Assembly (NCBI RefSeq): GCF_900105155.1
Contig: NZ_LT629762.1
Span: forward strand, 4,659,501-4,723,500
DNA length: 64,000 nucleotides
Origin: Pseudomonas prosekii
GTDB lineage: Bacteria; Pseudomonadota; Gammaproteobacteria; Pseudomonadales; Pseudomonadaceae
Direction: 5' to 3'
The translations under genes and the position numbers were made by a program. Below are positions 8,824 through 17,982 of this stretch, in pieces. Positions within the stretch are counted from its first letter, which is position 1; each line of letters starts with the position of its first letter. Under the pieces are notes generated by a model that worked only from the letters and a program-made list of their open reading frames with translations, was not told where the DNA came from and made no database searches.

Positions 8824-9834
8824 TCAATTGCGCGGCAGGTTGATCACGGCGGTCAGGCCGCCGCCCGGCGTCTCTTCCAGGCTGAGCTGCCCGCCCAGGC
8901 GTTCCGCCGCTTCCCGGGCAATGGTCATGCCCAGTCCAACCCCGCCGGAATTACGGTTGCGCGAACCTTCCAGGCGAAAGAACGGTTCGAACACCGCTTC
9001 GCGTTTATCCGCAGCAATCCCCGGACCGTGATCGATCACCCGGATCACCAGATGTTCGCGGCTGTCCTCCAGCGTTATCAGCGCCTGCCCGGCATAGCGC
9101 AGCGCGTTGTCCATCAGGTTATTGATGCACGAACGCAGCGCCATCGGCTGCACTTGCAGCGGCACGCAATGCCCGCTGGCCTGCACATCGGCGCCCTGAT
9201 CCTGGGCGTTTTCACTGAGCGATTCGACCAGCGCCTGCACGTCCATCCACTGCCGGGCTTCGCTGGTGCGTTGCTCGTGCAAATAGGTCAGGGTCGCGTC
9301 GAGCATGCCGATCATGTCGTCCAGGTCCTGGCGCATCTGGCCTTGCAGTTTGCTGTCGTCGATTTGTTCGAGCCGCAGCTTCAGCCGCGACAACGGCGTG
9401 CGCAAGTCATGAGACACCGCGCCGAGCATCCGCGAACGCTGCTGCACTTGTTCGATGATTCGCCGCTGCATCTTGTTGAAGGTGTGAGCCGCCTGCCGCG
9501 CTTCCCGTGGACCGGACTCGTCGAGCGGCGGGCTGTCGAGGTTTTCGCTCAAGCGCTCGGCGGCATCGCTGAGGCGCTGGATCGGCCGACTGAGCAGTTT
9601 GGCGCCGTACCACGCGGCGATGATCAGCGAAACAAACTGAAACGTCAGCGGCACCAGCGGTCCGCCAAACCATGGGCGTGGCGGCCGCTGCTGGTCAGAG
9701 AAACCCGGCGGTGGCGGCGGGGGCGGCGGGCCGTAATGGTGAAACCAGAAGAACGCCAACACGTGCGCGAGGATAATCGCGATCAGCAACACACCAAACA
9801 GGCGGCCGAACAGCGTATCGAAGCGCGCCCGCAT
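8824..9834 (-). CDS. Sensor histidine kinase (EnvZ-like)
   Basis: 336-residue inner-membrane sensor kinase. TM1 is at about residues 11-30, a short periplasmic loop of about 30 residues contains eight consecutive prolines (P36-P43), TM2 is at about 60-80, and a HAMP linker follows. The H-box is GAVSHDLRTPLSRL with phospho-acceptor H142, the N-box NNLMDNALRYA, then DHGPGI, FEPFFR and GVGLGM. Its start overlaps the stop of the response-regulator gene (ATGA around 9832-9836), so the two form a co-translated pair. The small loop makes classical periplasmic ligand binding unlikely; the stimulus is unknown. Confidence 0.92.
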   Translation of the reverse strand: MRARFDTLFGRLFGVLLIAIILAHVLAFFWFHHYGPPPPPPPPGFSDQQRPPRPWFGGPLVPLTFQFVSLIIAAWYGAKLLSRPIQRLSDAAERLSENLDSPPLDESGPREARQAAHTFNKMQRRIIEQVQQRSRMLGAVSHDLRTPLSRLKLRLEQIDDSKLQGQMRQDLDDMIGMLDATLTYLHEQRTSEARQWMDVQALVESLSENAQDQGADVQASGHCVPLQVQPMALRSCINNLMDNALRYAGQALITLEDSREHLVIRVIDHGPGIAADKREAVFEPFFRLEGSRNRNSGGVGLGMTIAREAAERLGGQLSLEETPGGGLTAVINLPRN

Positions 9835-10604
9835 CAGCCGATGTCTCGAGCGTCGAACAGATAACCCTCACCGCGAACGGTTTTGATCAACTGCGGATTT
9901 TTCGGGTCATCACCGAGTTTCTGCCGCAGGCGCGACACCAGCAGATCGATGCTGCGATCAAACGCTTCAATCGAACGACCGCGCGCGGCATCGAGCAATT
10001 GTTCGCGGCTGAGCACGCGCCGGGGACGTTCGATAAATACCCACAACAGGCGGAATTCGGCGTTGGACAGCGGCACCACCAAACCATCAGCGGCGATCAA
10101 CTGGCGCAGCACACTGTTCAGGCGCCAATTGTCGAAACGAATATTCGCACGCTGCTCGGTGCGATCGTCGCGCACCCGCCGCAGAATCGTCTGAATCCGC
10201 GCGACCAACTCACGCGGCTCGAACGGCTTGGCCATGTAATCGTCGGCGCCCAGCTCCAGGCCGATGATGCGGTCGGTGGGTTCACAACGCGCGGTGAGCA
10301 TCAGGATCGGAATATCGGATTCGGCGCGCAACCAGCGGCACAACGACAAACCGTCTTCGCCGGGCAGCATCAAGTCGAGCACCACCACGTCGAAATGTTC
10401 CGCTTGCAGCGCCTGGCGCATCGCCGCGCCGTCGGTGACGCCGCTGGCGTGGATATTGAAACGCGCCAGGTAGTCGATCATCAGTTCGCGGATCGGAATG
10501 TCATCGTCAACGATCAAGGCGCGAATGCTCCAACGCTTGTCGTCGCCGGGCGTCTTTTGATCGTCGTTCACAGGTGCGGGGGTGTTGTGCATGCGTGTGT
10601 TCAT
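9834..10604 (-). CDS. OmpR-family response regulator
   Basis: About 256 residues: receiver domain with acidic pocket IVDDD near residues 31-35, phospho-acceptor D77 in VVLDLMLPGEDG and the conserved lysine in DDYMAKPFEP, followed by a winged-helix DNA-binding domain (LSNAEFRLLWVFIERPRRVLSREQLLDAARG). It pairs with the kinase directly downstream. The start is uncertain: ATG at 10604 is used, ATG at 10592 is equally possible, and neither has a strong Shine-Dalgarno. An N-terminal tail of about 25 residues precedes the receiver. Target genes are not visible. Confidence 0.9.
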   Translation of the reverse strand: MNTRMHNTPAPVNDDQKTPGDDKRWSIRALIVDDDIPIRELMIDYLARFNIHASGVTDGAAMRQALQAEHFDVVVLDLMLPGEDGLSLCRWLRAESDIPILMLTARCEPTDRIIGLELGADDYMAKPFEPRELVARIQTILRRVRDDRTEQRANIRFDNWRLNSVLRQLIAADGLVVPLSNAEFRLLWVFIERPRRVLSREQLLDAARGRSIEAFDRSIDLLVSRLRQKLGDDPKNPQLIKTVRGEGYLFDARDIG

Positions 10605-10794
10605 CTGCCAGAGAGGCTGCCAACCACAAAGTGGGCTGCGAGGTTGTGGCTTCAGCATAGGCGTCCGGCCCGGAGGCGGGAAGTGCTGTAAGGACATGTT
10701 GCGGTGGACGAGGGTAGCGCCGGCAGTTGTTGCCGGCGTGTCGTGAGTGTATCGGCCTCGACACAATTGGCGCAGCGGCTAGGCTTGGCAGAGT

Positions 10795-10829
10795 CTGCGG
10801 GACGAATTACCGATCATCGGGTCCCGCAG
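10795..10829. promoter_or_regulatory. 9-bp inverted repeat upstream of pyrF
   Basis: CTGCGGGAC and GTCCCGCAG flank a 17-base loop in the divergent region between the response regulator and pyrF. A TACAAT -10-like box follows at about 10843. It could be an operator or a hairpin; no T-tract follows, so a terminator is unlikely. Confidence 0.4.
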
Positions 10830-10884
10830 CGGCGCTGGTTCCGCTACAATGCGCGCCGATTTCGTCCTGCCTGAGAGCCCGCAC

Positions 10885-11583
10885 ATGTCCGTCTGCCAGA
10901 CTCCTATCATCGTCGCCCTGGATTTCCCCACCCGTGACGCCGCACTGAAGCTGGCCGACCAGTTGGACCCGAAACTGTGCCGGGTCAAAGTCGGCAAGGA
11001 ACTGTTCACCAGTTGCGCCGCAGAAATCGTCGGCACCTTGCGCGACAAGGGTTTCGAAGTGTTCCTCGACCTCAAGTTCCACGACATCCCGAACACCACC
11101 GCCATGGCGGTGAAAGCGGCGGCGGAAATGGGCGTGTGGATGGTCAACGTGCATTGCTCCGGCGGCCTGCGCATGATGGCCGCGTGCCGCGAAGTGCTCG
11201 ACCAGCGCACCGGCCCCAAGCCGCTGTTGATCGGCGTGACCGTGCTGACCAGCATGGAACGTGAAGATCTGGCGGGGATTGGTCTGGACATCGAGCCGCA
11301 GGAGCAAGTCTTGCGCCTCGCCGCGTTGGCGGAAAAAGCCGGGATGGACGGTCTGGTGTGTTCGGCACTGGAAGCGCAGGCGCTGAAATCGGCGCATCCG
11401 TCGCTGCAATTGGTGACGCCGGGGATTCGTCCGGCGGGCAGCGCGCAGGATGACCAGCGACGCATTTTGACCCCGCGTCAGGCGCTGGATGCTGGCTCGG
11501 ATTACCTGGTGATTGGTCGCCCGATCAGCCAGGCAGCGGATCCGGCGAAAGCGTTGGCCGATGTCGTCGCCGAAATCGCCTGA
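10885..11583 (+). CDS. pyrF: Orotidine 5'-phosphate decarboxylase
   Basis: 232-residue enzyme that decarboxylates OMP to UMP, the last step of de novo pyrimidine synthesis, in the cytosol. The catalytic [10 protein letters not shown] motif (D62, K64, D67) is intact, as are the opening IVALDFPT strand and the phosphate-binding TPGIRP and VIGRPI segments. Length is standard. ATG at 10885 places the first beta strand at residue 7; an upstream in-frame ATG at 10849 would add 12 residues. It is monocistronic: a REP pair and then an opposing gene follow. Confidence 0.97.
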   Translation: MSVCQTPIIVALDFPTRDAALKLADQLDPKLCRVKVGKELFTSCAAEIVGTLRDKGFEVFLDLKFHDIPNTTAMAVKAAAEMGVWMVNVHCSGGLRMMAACREVLDQRTGPKPLLIGVTVLTSMEREDLAGIGLDIEPQEQVLRLAALAEKAGMDGLVCSALEAQALKSAHPSLQLVTPGIRPAGSAQDDQRRILTPRQALDAGSDYLVIGRPISQAADPAKALADVVAEIA

Positions 11584-11595
11584 ACACCGCTAAAC

Positions 11596-11686
11596 CTGTG
11601 GGAGTGAGCCTGCTCGCGATTGCGCAGTATCAGCCGACATGAATGTTGACTGATACACCGCTATCGCGAGCAGGCTCACTCCTACA
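11596..11686. repeat. REP pair (BIME)
   Basis: Inverted GTGGGAGTGAGCCTGCTCGCGAT-type units with a TATCAG..CTGATA core, between the convergent pyrF and reductase genes. The layout is the same as at 8690-8781. Confidence 0.85.
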
Positions 11687-11715
11687 TTGGTTTTAGTGGT
11701 GTATTAAAAAATCCG

Positions 11716-12720
11716 TTACACCTTCAACACCAACTTGCCGAAATTCTCGCCGCTGAACAATTTCATCAGCGTCTCCGGGAATGTCTCCAGTCCCTCGACA
11801 ATATCTTCGCGACTCTGCAATTGCCCCTTGGCCATCCAGCCGGCCATTTCCTGCCCGGCGGCGGCGAATTGCGCGGCGTAGTCCATCACCACAAAACCTT
11901 CCATGCGCGCGCGATTGACCAGCAGCGACAGGTAGTTGGCCGGGCCCTTGACCGCTTCCTTGTTGTTGTACTGGCTGATCGCGCCGCAAATCACCACCCG
12001 CGCTTTCAGCGCCAGACGACTCAACACCGCGTCGAGAATGTCGCCGCCGACGTTATCGAAATACACGTTCACGCCTTTCGGGCATTCGCGCTTGAGCCCG
12101 GCGTGGACGTCTTCGTTCTTGTAATCGATGACGCCGTCGAACCCCAACTCATCGATGAGGAACTTGCACTTGTCTGCGCCGCCGGCGATGCCGATCACCC
12201 GGCAACCTTTGATTTTGGCGATCTGCCCGGCAATGCTGCCCACCGCACCTGCCGCGCCGGACAGCACCACGGTGTCGCCGGCCTTCGGTGCGCCGACGTC
12301 GAGCAGCGCGAAATAAGCGGTCATGCCGGTCATGCCCAGCGCCGACAAATAGCGCGGCAGCGGTGCCAGTTTCGGGTCGACCTTGTAGAAGCCGCGCGGC
12401 TCGCCGAGGTAATAATCCTGCACGCCGAGGGCGCCGTTGACGTAGTCACCGACGGCAAACCCCGGATTGTTCGACGCGACGACTTTGCCTACGCCCAACG
12501 CGCGCATTACCTCGCCGATACCGACCGGCGGGATGTAGGACTTGCCCTCGTTCATCCAGCCACGCATGGCCGGGTCCAGCGACAGGTATTCGTTCTTCAC
12601 CAGGATCTGACCCGCCGCCGGCTCGCCGACCGGTACTTCTTGATAGGTGAAGGTTTCGCGGGTCGCCGCGCCGACCGGGCGTTTGGCGAGCAGGAATTGG
12701 CGATTGGTCTGGGTAGTCAT
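11716..12720 (-). CDS. NADP-dependent medium-chain reductase (CurA/PTGR-like)
   Basis: 334-residue zinc-free MDR-superfamily enzyme. It has the N-terminal EYLSLDPAMRGWM segment and the cofactor motif GAAGAVGSIAGQIAK, both characteristic of the YncB/CurA/leukotriene-B4-dehydrogenase group that reduces alpha,beta-unsaturated carbonyl compounds with NADPH. No structural or catalytic zinc cysteines are seen. The start at 12720 (MTTQTNRQF) is preferred over a codon three residues upstream. It is transcribed away from an SDR gene across a 234-base divergent region. The physiological substrate is unknown. Confidence 0.88.
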   Translation of the reverse strand: MTTQTNRQFLLAKRPVGAATRETFTYQEVPVGEPAAGQILVKNEYLSLDPAMRGWMNEGKSYIPPVGIGEVMRALGVGKVVASNNPGFAVGDYVNGALGVQDYYLGEPRGFYKVDPKLAPLPRYLSALGMTGMTAYFALLDVGAPKAGDTVVLSGAAGAVGSIAGQIAKIKGCRVIGIAGGADKCKFLIDELGFDGVIDYKNEDVHAGLKRECPKGVNVYFDNVGGDILDAVLSRLALKARVVICGAISQYNNKEAVKGPANYLSLLVNRARMEGFVVMDYAAQFAAAGQEMAGWMAKGQLQSREDIVEGLETFPETLMKLFSGENFGKLVLKV

Positions 12721-12954
12721 GACGGGCACTCAAGCTGAATGAAGCTTTGTTGATAGCCGTTCGTGGCCCATGTCGCAAGGTTGGCTGACGCGGCGAATGC
12801 ACTCCGATCCAGTGCAGTGATAGTTGCGCGGGCGCTTTTATCACTGCAACGCATGGCCGCTCAACCGGGCTTCTGATAGTGCTGCCGCGCGATGCGTCGC
12901 TGTGGCTAGACTGCGAAACACGCGATCCCCGCACCTTCTTTCGAGGACATAACA

Positions 12955-13716
12955 ATGAGCATGACGTTTTCCGGCCAGGTCGTCGTAGTCACCGGCGCTG
13001 CCAACGGCATCGGCCGCGCCACGGCCCAGGCCTTTGCTGCCGAGGGCTTGAAAGTGGTGGTCGCCGATTTCGACACGGCGGGGGGCGAGGGCACGGTGGC
13101 GCTGATTCGTACAGCGGGCGGCGAAGCGTCTTTCGTGCGCTGCGACGTAACGGTGGAGAGCGAGGTAAAAAATCTGATGGATGAGGTGATCAATACCTAC
13201 GGCCGTCTCGACTATGCCTTCAACAACGCCGGGATCGAGATCGAAAAAGGCAAACTGGCTGACGGCACGCTCGACGAGTTCGACGCGATCATGGGCGTCA
13301 ACGTCAAAGGCGTGTGGCTGTGCATGAAGTATCAGTTGCCGCTGTTGCTGGCGCAGGGCGGTGGCGCGATCGTCAATACCGCGTCGGTGGCCGGCCTCGG
13401 CGCGGCGCCGAAAATGAGCATCTACGCGGCCTCCAAGCATGCGGTGATCGGCCTGACCAAATCGGCGGCGATTGAATACGCGAAGAAGAAAATCCGCGTC
13501 AACGCCGTGTGCCCGGCGGTTATCGACACTGACATGTTCCGCCGCGCCTACGAGGCCGATCCGAAGAAAGGCGAGTTCGCCAACGCGATGCACCCGGTCG
13601 GGCGAATCGGCAAAGTCGAGGAAATCGCCAGCGCAGTTTTGTACCTGTGCAGCGACGGCGCAGCGTTCACCACCGGGCATTCGCTGGCGGTGGATGGCGG
13701 CGTTACCGCGTTTTAA
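12955..13716 (+). CDS. Short-chain dehydrogenase/reductase
   Basis: 253-residue classical SDR: cofactor motif TGAANGIG at residues 13-20, NNAG at 90-93, catalytic S144, Y157 and K161 (YAASK), and a C-terminal GHSLAVDGGVTAF typical of glucose/3-oxoacyl-reductase-like SDRs. D38 to D40 after the second strand suggests NAD(H) preference. The start has a clear GAGGA eight bases upstream. Divergent to the CurA-like reductase; a shared promoter region of 234 bases lies between. The substrate is unknown. Confidence 0.88.
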   Translation: MSMTFSGQVVVVTGAANGIGRATAQAFAAEGLKVVVADFDTAGGEGTVALIRTAGGEASFVRCDVTVESEVKNLMDEVINTYGRLDYAFNNAGIEIEKGKLADGTLDEFDAIMGVNVKGVWLCMKYQLPLLLAQGGGAIVNTASVAGLGAAPKMSIYAASKHAVIGLTKSAAIEYAKKKIRVNAVCPAVIDTDMFRRAYEADPKKGEFANAMHPVGRIGKVEEIASAVLYLCSDGAAFTTGHSLAVDGGVTAF

Positions 13717-13732
13717 CCTTTTGCCAATAACC

Positions 13733-13825
13733 CCTGTGGGAGCGAGCTTGCTCGCGATGAGGCCATTCCAGTCAACATCAATGGCGCCTGATACGCCGCC
13801 ATCGCGAGCAAGCTCGCTCCCACAG
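13733..13825. repeat. REP pair (BIME)
   Basis: Inverted pair of TGTGGGAGCGAGCTTGCTCG-type units immediately after the SDR stop. The outer arms are nearly identical in complement. Confidence 0.85.
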
Positions 13826-13898
13826 GAATCTTCATCAAGCACGAGCAATGTGTTTCAAATAGTTAGAACCGCTGTTTTTGACGGCGTTGTCGCACAGC

Positions 13899-13944
13899 CC
13901 TGTCCGCACTCCTGTGATTAACTGCGCGCAGCAAAACGGACAGG
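13899..13944. promoter_or_regulatory. Inverted repeat covering the ribosome site of the MocR gene
   Basis: CCTGTCCG at 13899-13906 is complementary to CGGACAGG at 13937-13944, whose end runs into the AGGAG that precedes the MocR-type gene. It could be an autoregulatory operator or an RNA hairpin that hides the ribosome site. Confidence 0.4.
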
Positions 13945-13951
13945 AGTTTGC

Positions 13952-15352
13952 GTGCTCATGGAATTGAGAATTGACCGACAGGCAATGGTGCCGGTCGTAC
14001 AGCAAATCGTCGACGGATTGGCGAGCTGGATCGCTCAAAGCGAAGTCCCGCCCGAGACTCGCTTGCCCTCCGTGCGACAGATCGCGCGGCTCAATCTGCT
14101 CAGTCAATCGAGTGTCGTCGAAGCGTGTGAACGGCTGGTAGTGCAGGGCGTTCTGGCCTCGCGTCCGGGTTGTGGCTTCCAGGTCGCAACGTCGCTGGCG
14201 GTGGCCCCGGAGACCTTGGACCTGCCGCGATTCGAAGGCATGCACAGCCTTTGCAGCGCCAGCCTGTCGGGCGAGTTGCTGCTGGGCTGCGGCGGGTTGC
14301 CCGAGAGTTGGCGCGAGACTGATGACCTCAGCTACGCGATCCGCGAGGTCACGCGAACCGACATGGCCGGCCTGTTCAATTACAGTACGCCGCTGGGATT
14401 GCTGCCGTTGCGCCAGCAGATTCTCCAACGCCTGAAACCGCTGAATATCGTCGCCACTGAATCGTCTGTCATGACCACCGCCGGGGCCAGCCAGGCGCTC
14501 GACCTGATCGTGCGCACGTTGCTCAAACCCGGCGATTGTGTGGTGGTGGAAAGTCCGGGTTTTTCGCATTTGTTCGATTTGCTCAGGCTGCACGGCGTGC
14601 GCATGCTTGCAGTGCCGCGTACGCCGACTGGCCCGGATACCCGAGTGCTCGAGCGTTTATGCCGCGAGCACAGCCCGCGCGCGATGTTCATCAATAGCTT
14701 CCACCACAACCCGACGGGCAGTTGCCTGACAGCCGTGGTCGCGCAAAAAATTCTGCAGTTGAGCAGGGCGCACGGTGTGCTGGTGATCGAGGACGATGTC
14801 TACGCGGACATGCACCACGCGCCCGGCACACGTCTCGCGGCGCTGGATGACGAGGCGCGGGTGATTTACGTCGGCAGCTTTTCGAAAACCCTCAGCAGTT
14901 CGTTGCGCGTGGGTTTTGTGCTGGCGGGGGCAGGGCTGATTGCGCAGCTGGCCGAGGTCAAGATGGTCAGCAGCATGGGCGGCTCACGGTTTTGCGAGTC
15001 GGTGCTGGCCAATCTGTTGAGCGCTGGCGCCTATCGCAAATTGGTTCAGCGCCAGCGTCAGCGCTTGAGCATGGACCGTGCCGCTGCGCTGCAATTGCTC
15101 GAAGATGCCGAGTGGGAAGTGTTCGGCAAGCCGGTCGGTGGCCTGTTCATCTGGGCGCGATCTACCCGTTGCGACTACGCTCAGCTGCGCACACTGGCGC
15201 GGCGATTTGGTGTGCTGTTGTCGTCCGCCACCGCGTTCAGCCCGTGTGGCGAAGCCAGTTCGTGGCAGCGGATCAACGTGGCGTATGCCTGTGATCCAAG
15301 GGCGCGGAGGTTTTTCCAGGCCAGCGCTGGGGATCGACCTAAAACGTTCTGA
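13952..15352 (+). CDS. MocR/GntR-type regulator with aminotransferase domain
   Basis: 466-residue fusion: an N-terminal GntR winged helix (about residues 1-75, LPSVRQIARLNLLSQSSVVEA) and a fold-type-I aminotransferase-like domain with the PLP-binding lysine at K312 in VGSFSKTLSSSLRVGF, plus FHHNPTG. Such proteins sense PLP or an amino compound and rarely keep full aminotransferase activity. The GTG at 13952 has AGGAG five bases upstream; an ATG two codons later is the alternative. No typical MocR target (PLP synthase or amino-acid enzyme) is adjacent, so the regulon is unknown. Confidence 0.9.
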   Translation: MLMELRIDRQAMVPVVQQIVDGLASWIAQSEVPPETRLPSVRQIARLNLLSQSSVVEACERLVVQGVLASRPGCGFQVATSLAVAPETLDLPRFEGMHSLCSASLSGELLLGCGGLPESWRETDDLSYAIREVTRTDMAGLFNYSTPLGLLPLRQQILQRLKPLNIVATESSVMTTAGASQALDLIVRTLLKPGDCVVVESPGFSHLFDLLRLHGVRMLAVPRTPTGPDTRVLERLCREHSPRAMFINSFHHNPTGSCLTAVVAQKILQLSRAHGVLVIEDDVYADMHHAPGTRLAALDDEARVIYVGSFSKTLSSSLRVGFVLAGAGLIAQLAEVKMVSSMGGSRFCESVLANLLSAGAYRKLVQRQRQRLSMDRAAALQLLEDAEWEVFGKPVGGLFIWARSTRCDYAQLRTLARRFGVLLSSATAFSPCGEASSWQRINVAYACDPRARRFFQASAGDRPKTF

Positions 15353-15460
15353 AAACGACGCGGGCGTAGCTTTTTGCCATTATTCCGACGCCAGAGACTT
15401 GTGCTGGCACAGGCCCGTTGCGAATCTCCATCTACAGACTATGGCAGGGGACTACGCGCA

Positions 15461-17428
15461 ATGATTTCGGCCGTGCAAGGACGTTTTGCCAACCTCGGTA
15501 TGGCGAAAAAACTGGGCATCGGGTTTGTCCTGGTGCTGTTGTTGACCGCCGTGGTGGCAGCCATTGGCGTATGGTCCCTGCAAACCATCAGTCAGCGTTT
15601 CGATGGGCTCAAGCAGATGTCTTCGCTCAACAGCGAGTTGCTCAAAGTGCGTTTGCTGGAACAGGACTACGCGCTGCACAACAACCCGAAAACTGCGGAC
15701 GCGTTGCGTAAGGGCGTCGATGAGTTGGTCGCTCTGGCCAACCAATTGAAAGCGCAATCGGCGGCCAATGTGCCGGTCATGAACGATGTCGAGCAGTCGC
15801 TTGGCGCCTATCGCAAGGCGTTTGACGAGTTCGTCTCATTGACCCAGGCCAAGGACCTCGCTCTGGAAATGGCCAGTTGGTCGGTGTCGAGCGTAGCCAA
15901 TAACCTCGACGTGTTGCAGGCCGGGCTGGCTGACGATGGCGCTTATACCTTGAAGGAATCCGAGGGCAAGGACGGCGCGCAGTTCATTGAGCAGGCCAGT
16001 CAGGTCAGCCAGGTTTCGCAGTTGATGTTGCAAGCCATGAACGAGGCCCGAGTGCGCCTCGACCAGAGCCGCAAGGGCGATGACGACAGCGCCGGCAAAG
16101 GCAAGATCGAGCAGGCTGATCAGGCGTTGGCGCAAGCCGAACAACTGAAAACGTCGGTCAAGGATGAGGGTTATCAAACGGTGCTCAACGAAGTGGCCGG
16201 GCATATCGCCGGATTCAGCGAGAAACTGGCGGAGTACACCGGGCTGCTGGCTCAGGAAAAAACCGTCTACGAACAATTGCATCAGCGCGCCGCTCAGGTG
16301 GTAGCGCGCGTCGATCAGGCGTATGTCGCCGAAGATGCGGCGATGCAGGCTGAATTGAAGAAAAACTCATTGTTGATCATTGCTTCTTCGGCGCTGGCGC
16401 TGTTGGTCGGGTTGATCGCTGCGTGGGTGATTACCCGGTTGATCGTCGCGCCGTTGCGCAGCGTTATTCGCGTCGCGCAGCAGATTGCGGCGGGGGATTT
16501 GAGTGCGACGGTGGAGGTGACCCGGCGTGATGAGATCGGCCAATTAATGCTGGCGATGCAGCAGATGGGCGCGGGGCTGAGCAGTATTGTCAGTGGGTTG
16601 CAGGCGGGGATCGAGCAGTTGGCCAGTTCGGCGCAATCGCTGTCGGCGGTGACTGAGCAGACCAACCTGGAGGTCAGTAGCCAGAAGGAAGAAACCGAGC
16701 AGGTGGCGACGGCGATGAATCAGATGACTGCCACGGTGCATGACGTGGCGCGCAATGCCGAAGAGGCCGCGACCGCAGCGCAGACCGCCGACGACAAGGT
16801 TGAGAGCGGGCAGCAGGTGGTGCGCCAGAGTATGGCGCGGATCGAGCAGTTGGCGGATTCGGCGACCTCGGCGAGTTCGAGTATCGAGAGTTTGAGTGCC
16901 GAGATTCAGAATATCGGCACGGTGTTGGGGGTGATCAAGAGTGTTGCCGAGCAGACTAATCTGTTGGCGCTGAATGCTGCGATTGAGGCGGCGCGGGCGG
17001 GTGAGCAGGGCCGGGGTTTTGCGGTGGTGGCGGATGAGGTGCGGGCATTGGCCAAGCGTACTCAGCAGTCGACGGAGGAGATTGAGCGGTTGGTTTCGGC
17101 GTTGCGTTCGGCGGCGCAGTCGTCGGTGCAGCAGATTCGCAGCAGCGGTGAGTTGGTGAAGTTGGCGGTGAGTGATGCTTTGCAGACGGAGAGTGCTTTG
17201 GGGAGTATTGCGGCGGCGGTGTCGTTGATTCAGCAGATGAATCAGCAGATTGCGGCGGCGGCGGAGCAGCAGAGTTCGGTGGCCGAGGAGATTAATCGGA
17301 GTGTCACGAGTATTCGGGCGAGTGCGGATCACTCTTCGCTGGCGATGCGCGGGAATGCGGCTTCGAGTATTGAGTTGGCGCAGTTGGGGGTGGAGTTGAA
17401 GGGAATGGTTGGGCATTTTCGGCTTTGA
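15461..17428 (+). CDS. Methyl-accepting chemotaxis protein, HBM-type sensor
   Basis: 655-residue chemoreceptor. TM1 is at about residues 18-38, a periplasmic helical ligand domain spans about 40-300, TM2 about 303-325, HAMP to about 380, then the coiled-coil signalling domain with tip [35 protein letters not shown]. The large helical sensor ([10 protein letters not shown] near TM1) resembles the HBM domain of P. putida McpS, which binds TCA-cycle acids; the ligand here is inferred only by class. No C-terminal pentapeptide for CheR is seen. Codon usage changes inside the gene: C-ending codons are common in the first half and scarce in the signalling domain. Confidence 0.92.
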   Translation: MISAVQGRFANLGMAKKLGIGFVLVLLLTAVVAAIGVWSLQTISQRFDGLKQMSSLNSELLKVRLLEQDYALHNNPKTADALRKGVDELVALANQLKAQSAANVPVMNDVEQSLGAYRKAFDEFVSLTQAKDLALEMASWSVSSVANNLDVLQAGLADDGAYTLKESEGKDGAQFIEQASQVSQVSQLMLQAMNEARVRLDQSRKGDDDSAGKGKIEQADQALAQAEQLKTSVKDEGYQTVLNEVAGHIAGFSEKLAEYTGLLAQEKTVYEQLHQRAAQVVARVDQAYVAEDAAMQAELKKNSLLIIASSALALLVGLIAAWVITRLIVAPLRSVIRVAQQIAAGDLSATVEVTRRDEIGQLMLAMQQMGAGLSSIVSGLQAGIEQLASSAQSLSAVTEQTNLEVSSQKEETEQVATAMNQMTATVHDVARNAEEAATAAQTADDKVESGQQVVRQSMARIEQLADSATSASSSIESLSAEIQNIGTVLGVIKSVAEQTNLLALNAAIEAARAGEQGRGFAVVADEVRALAKRTQQSTEEIERLVSALRSAAQSSVQQIRSSGELVKLAVSDALQTESALGSIAAAVSLIQQMNQQIAAAAEQQSSVAEEINRSVTSIRASADHSSLAMRGNAASSIELAQLGVELKGMVGHFRL

Positions 17429-17484
17429 TGTTTTGGGCATGGCGGCTTTAGCGCCGACCAATCCCTCCCAGATTCACCCCGTCC

Positions 17485-17513
17485 CCTGTGGGAGTGAGCC
17501 TGCTCGCGATGAC
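17485..17513. repeat. Single REP unit
   Basis: One GTGGGAGTGAGCCTGCTCGCGAT-type unit without an inverted partner, between the chemoreceptor gene and the DUF6124 gene. Confidence 0.75.
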
Positions 17514-17577
17514 GTCTTCAAACCCCACCATTCCCTCTCGAATGTACTCATCCCCACATACCAACTTCTCGCCAGGA

Positions 17578-17608
17578 AGTGAGAGGCGCAATGCCTCTCA
17601 CTGTTTTG
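17578..17608. terminator. Terminator-like hairpin between convergent genes
   Basis: An AGTGAGAGGC..GCCTCTCACT stem with a 4-base loop, followed on the plus strand by GTTTTG. It lies just past the end of the minus-strand DUF6124 gene and about 150 bases after the chemoreceptor stop. Confidence 0.6.
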
Positions 17609-17616
17609 CCCGGCCG

Positions 17617-17982
17617 TCACCCAGGCGGGTGGTAGTTGTCCAGTACCCGATTGACTGCCAATTCTCCCATCATGATCACTTGCTGCAGCGCCACGATCGA
17701 ATCGCGATGCCGCGCATCTATCGAGTTCGCGATGTCGTTGGCCATGGCGCTGGCCGATGCAAACGAGGTGCAGGCTTGTACCAGCAATGTCTCGTCGTCG
17801 ACCGAGGGGCCGATGACGAAAATGCCGTACGGTTTGCGGGATGATATCTGCGTTTTCTGTGTCCCGCTGCCGATGTAGTGGCTCAGCGCCCGGTCTGCTG
17901 CGGCTTGCAGTTTTTTGGGGTCAAGGCAGGCGTCGTAGGGTAATGGATCGGTGTGCGGCGGATTGGGCGTTACTTTGAACAT
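17617..17982 (-). CDS. DUF6124 family small protein
   Basis: 121-residue protein of a kind very common in fluorescent pseudomonads (opens MFKVTPNPP, DPKKLQAAADRALSHY, ends GELAVNRVLDNYHPPG). It is predicted helical and soluble, with no signal peptide. Its function is not known; I recognise the family by its N-terminal and C-terminal signatures. GGAAAAA eight bases upstream supports the start at 17982. It stands alone with a leader region of more than 400 bases without genes upstream. Confidence 0.72.
   Translation of the reverse strand: MFKVTPNPPHTDPLPYDACLDPKKLQAAADRALSHYIGSGTQKTQISSRKPYGIFVIGPSVDDETLLVQACTSFASASAMANDIANSIDARHRDSIVALQQVIMMGELAVNRVLDNYHPPG

Noticed and set aside
8659..9864. 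A 401-codon plus-strand frame running through a REP element and opposite the histidine kinase
   Set aside because: Begins inside the REP pair and mirrors the kinase; no family resemblance.
13733..13825. REP pairs considered as a CRISPR array
   Set aside because: Units are inverted pairs, not regularly spaced direct repeats, and no cas gene is present.
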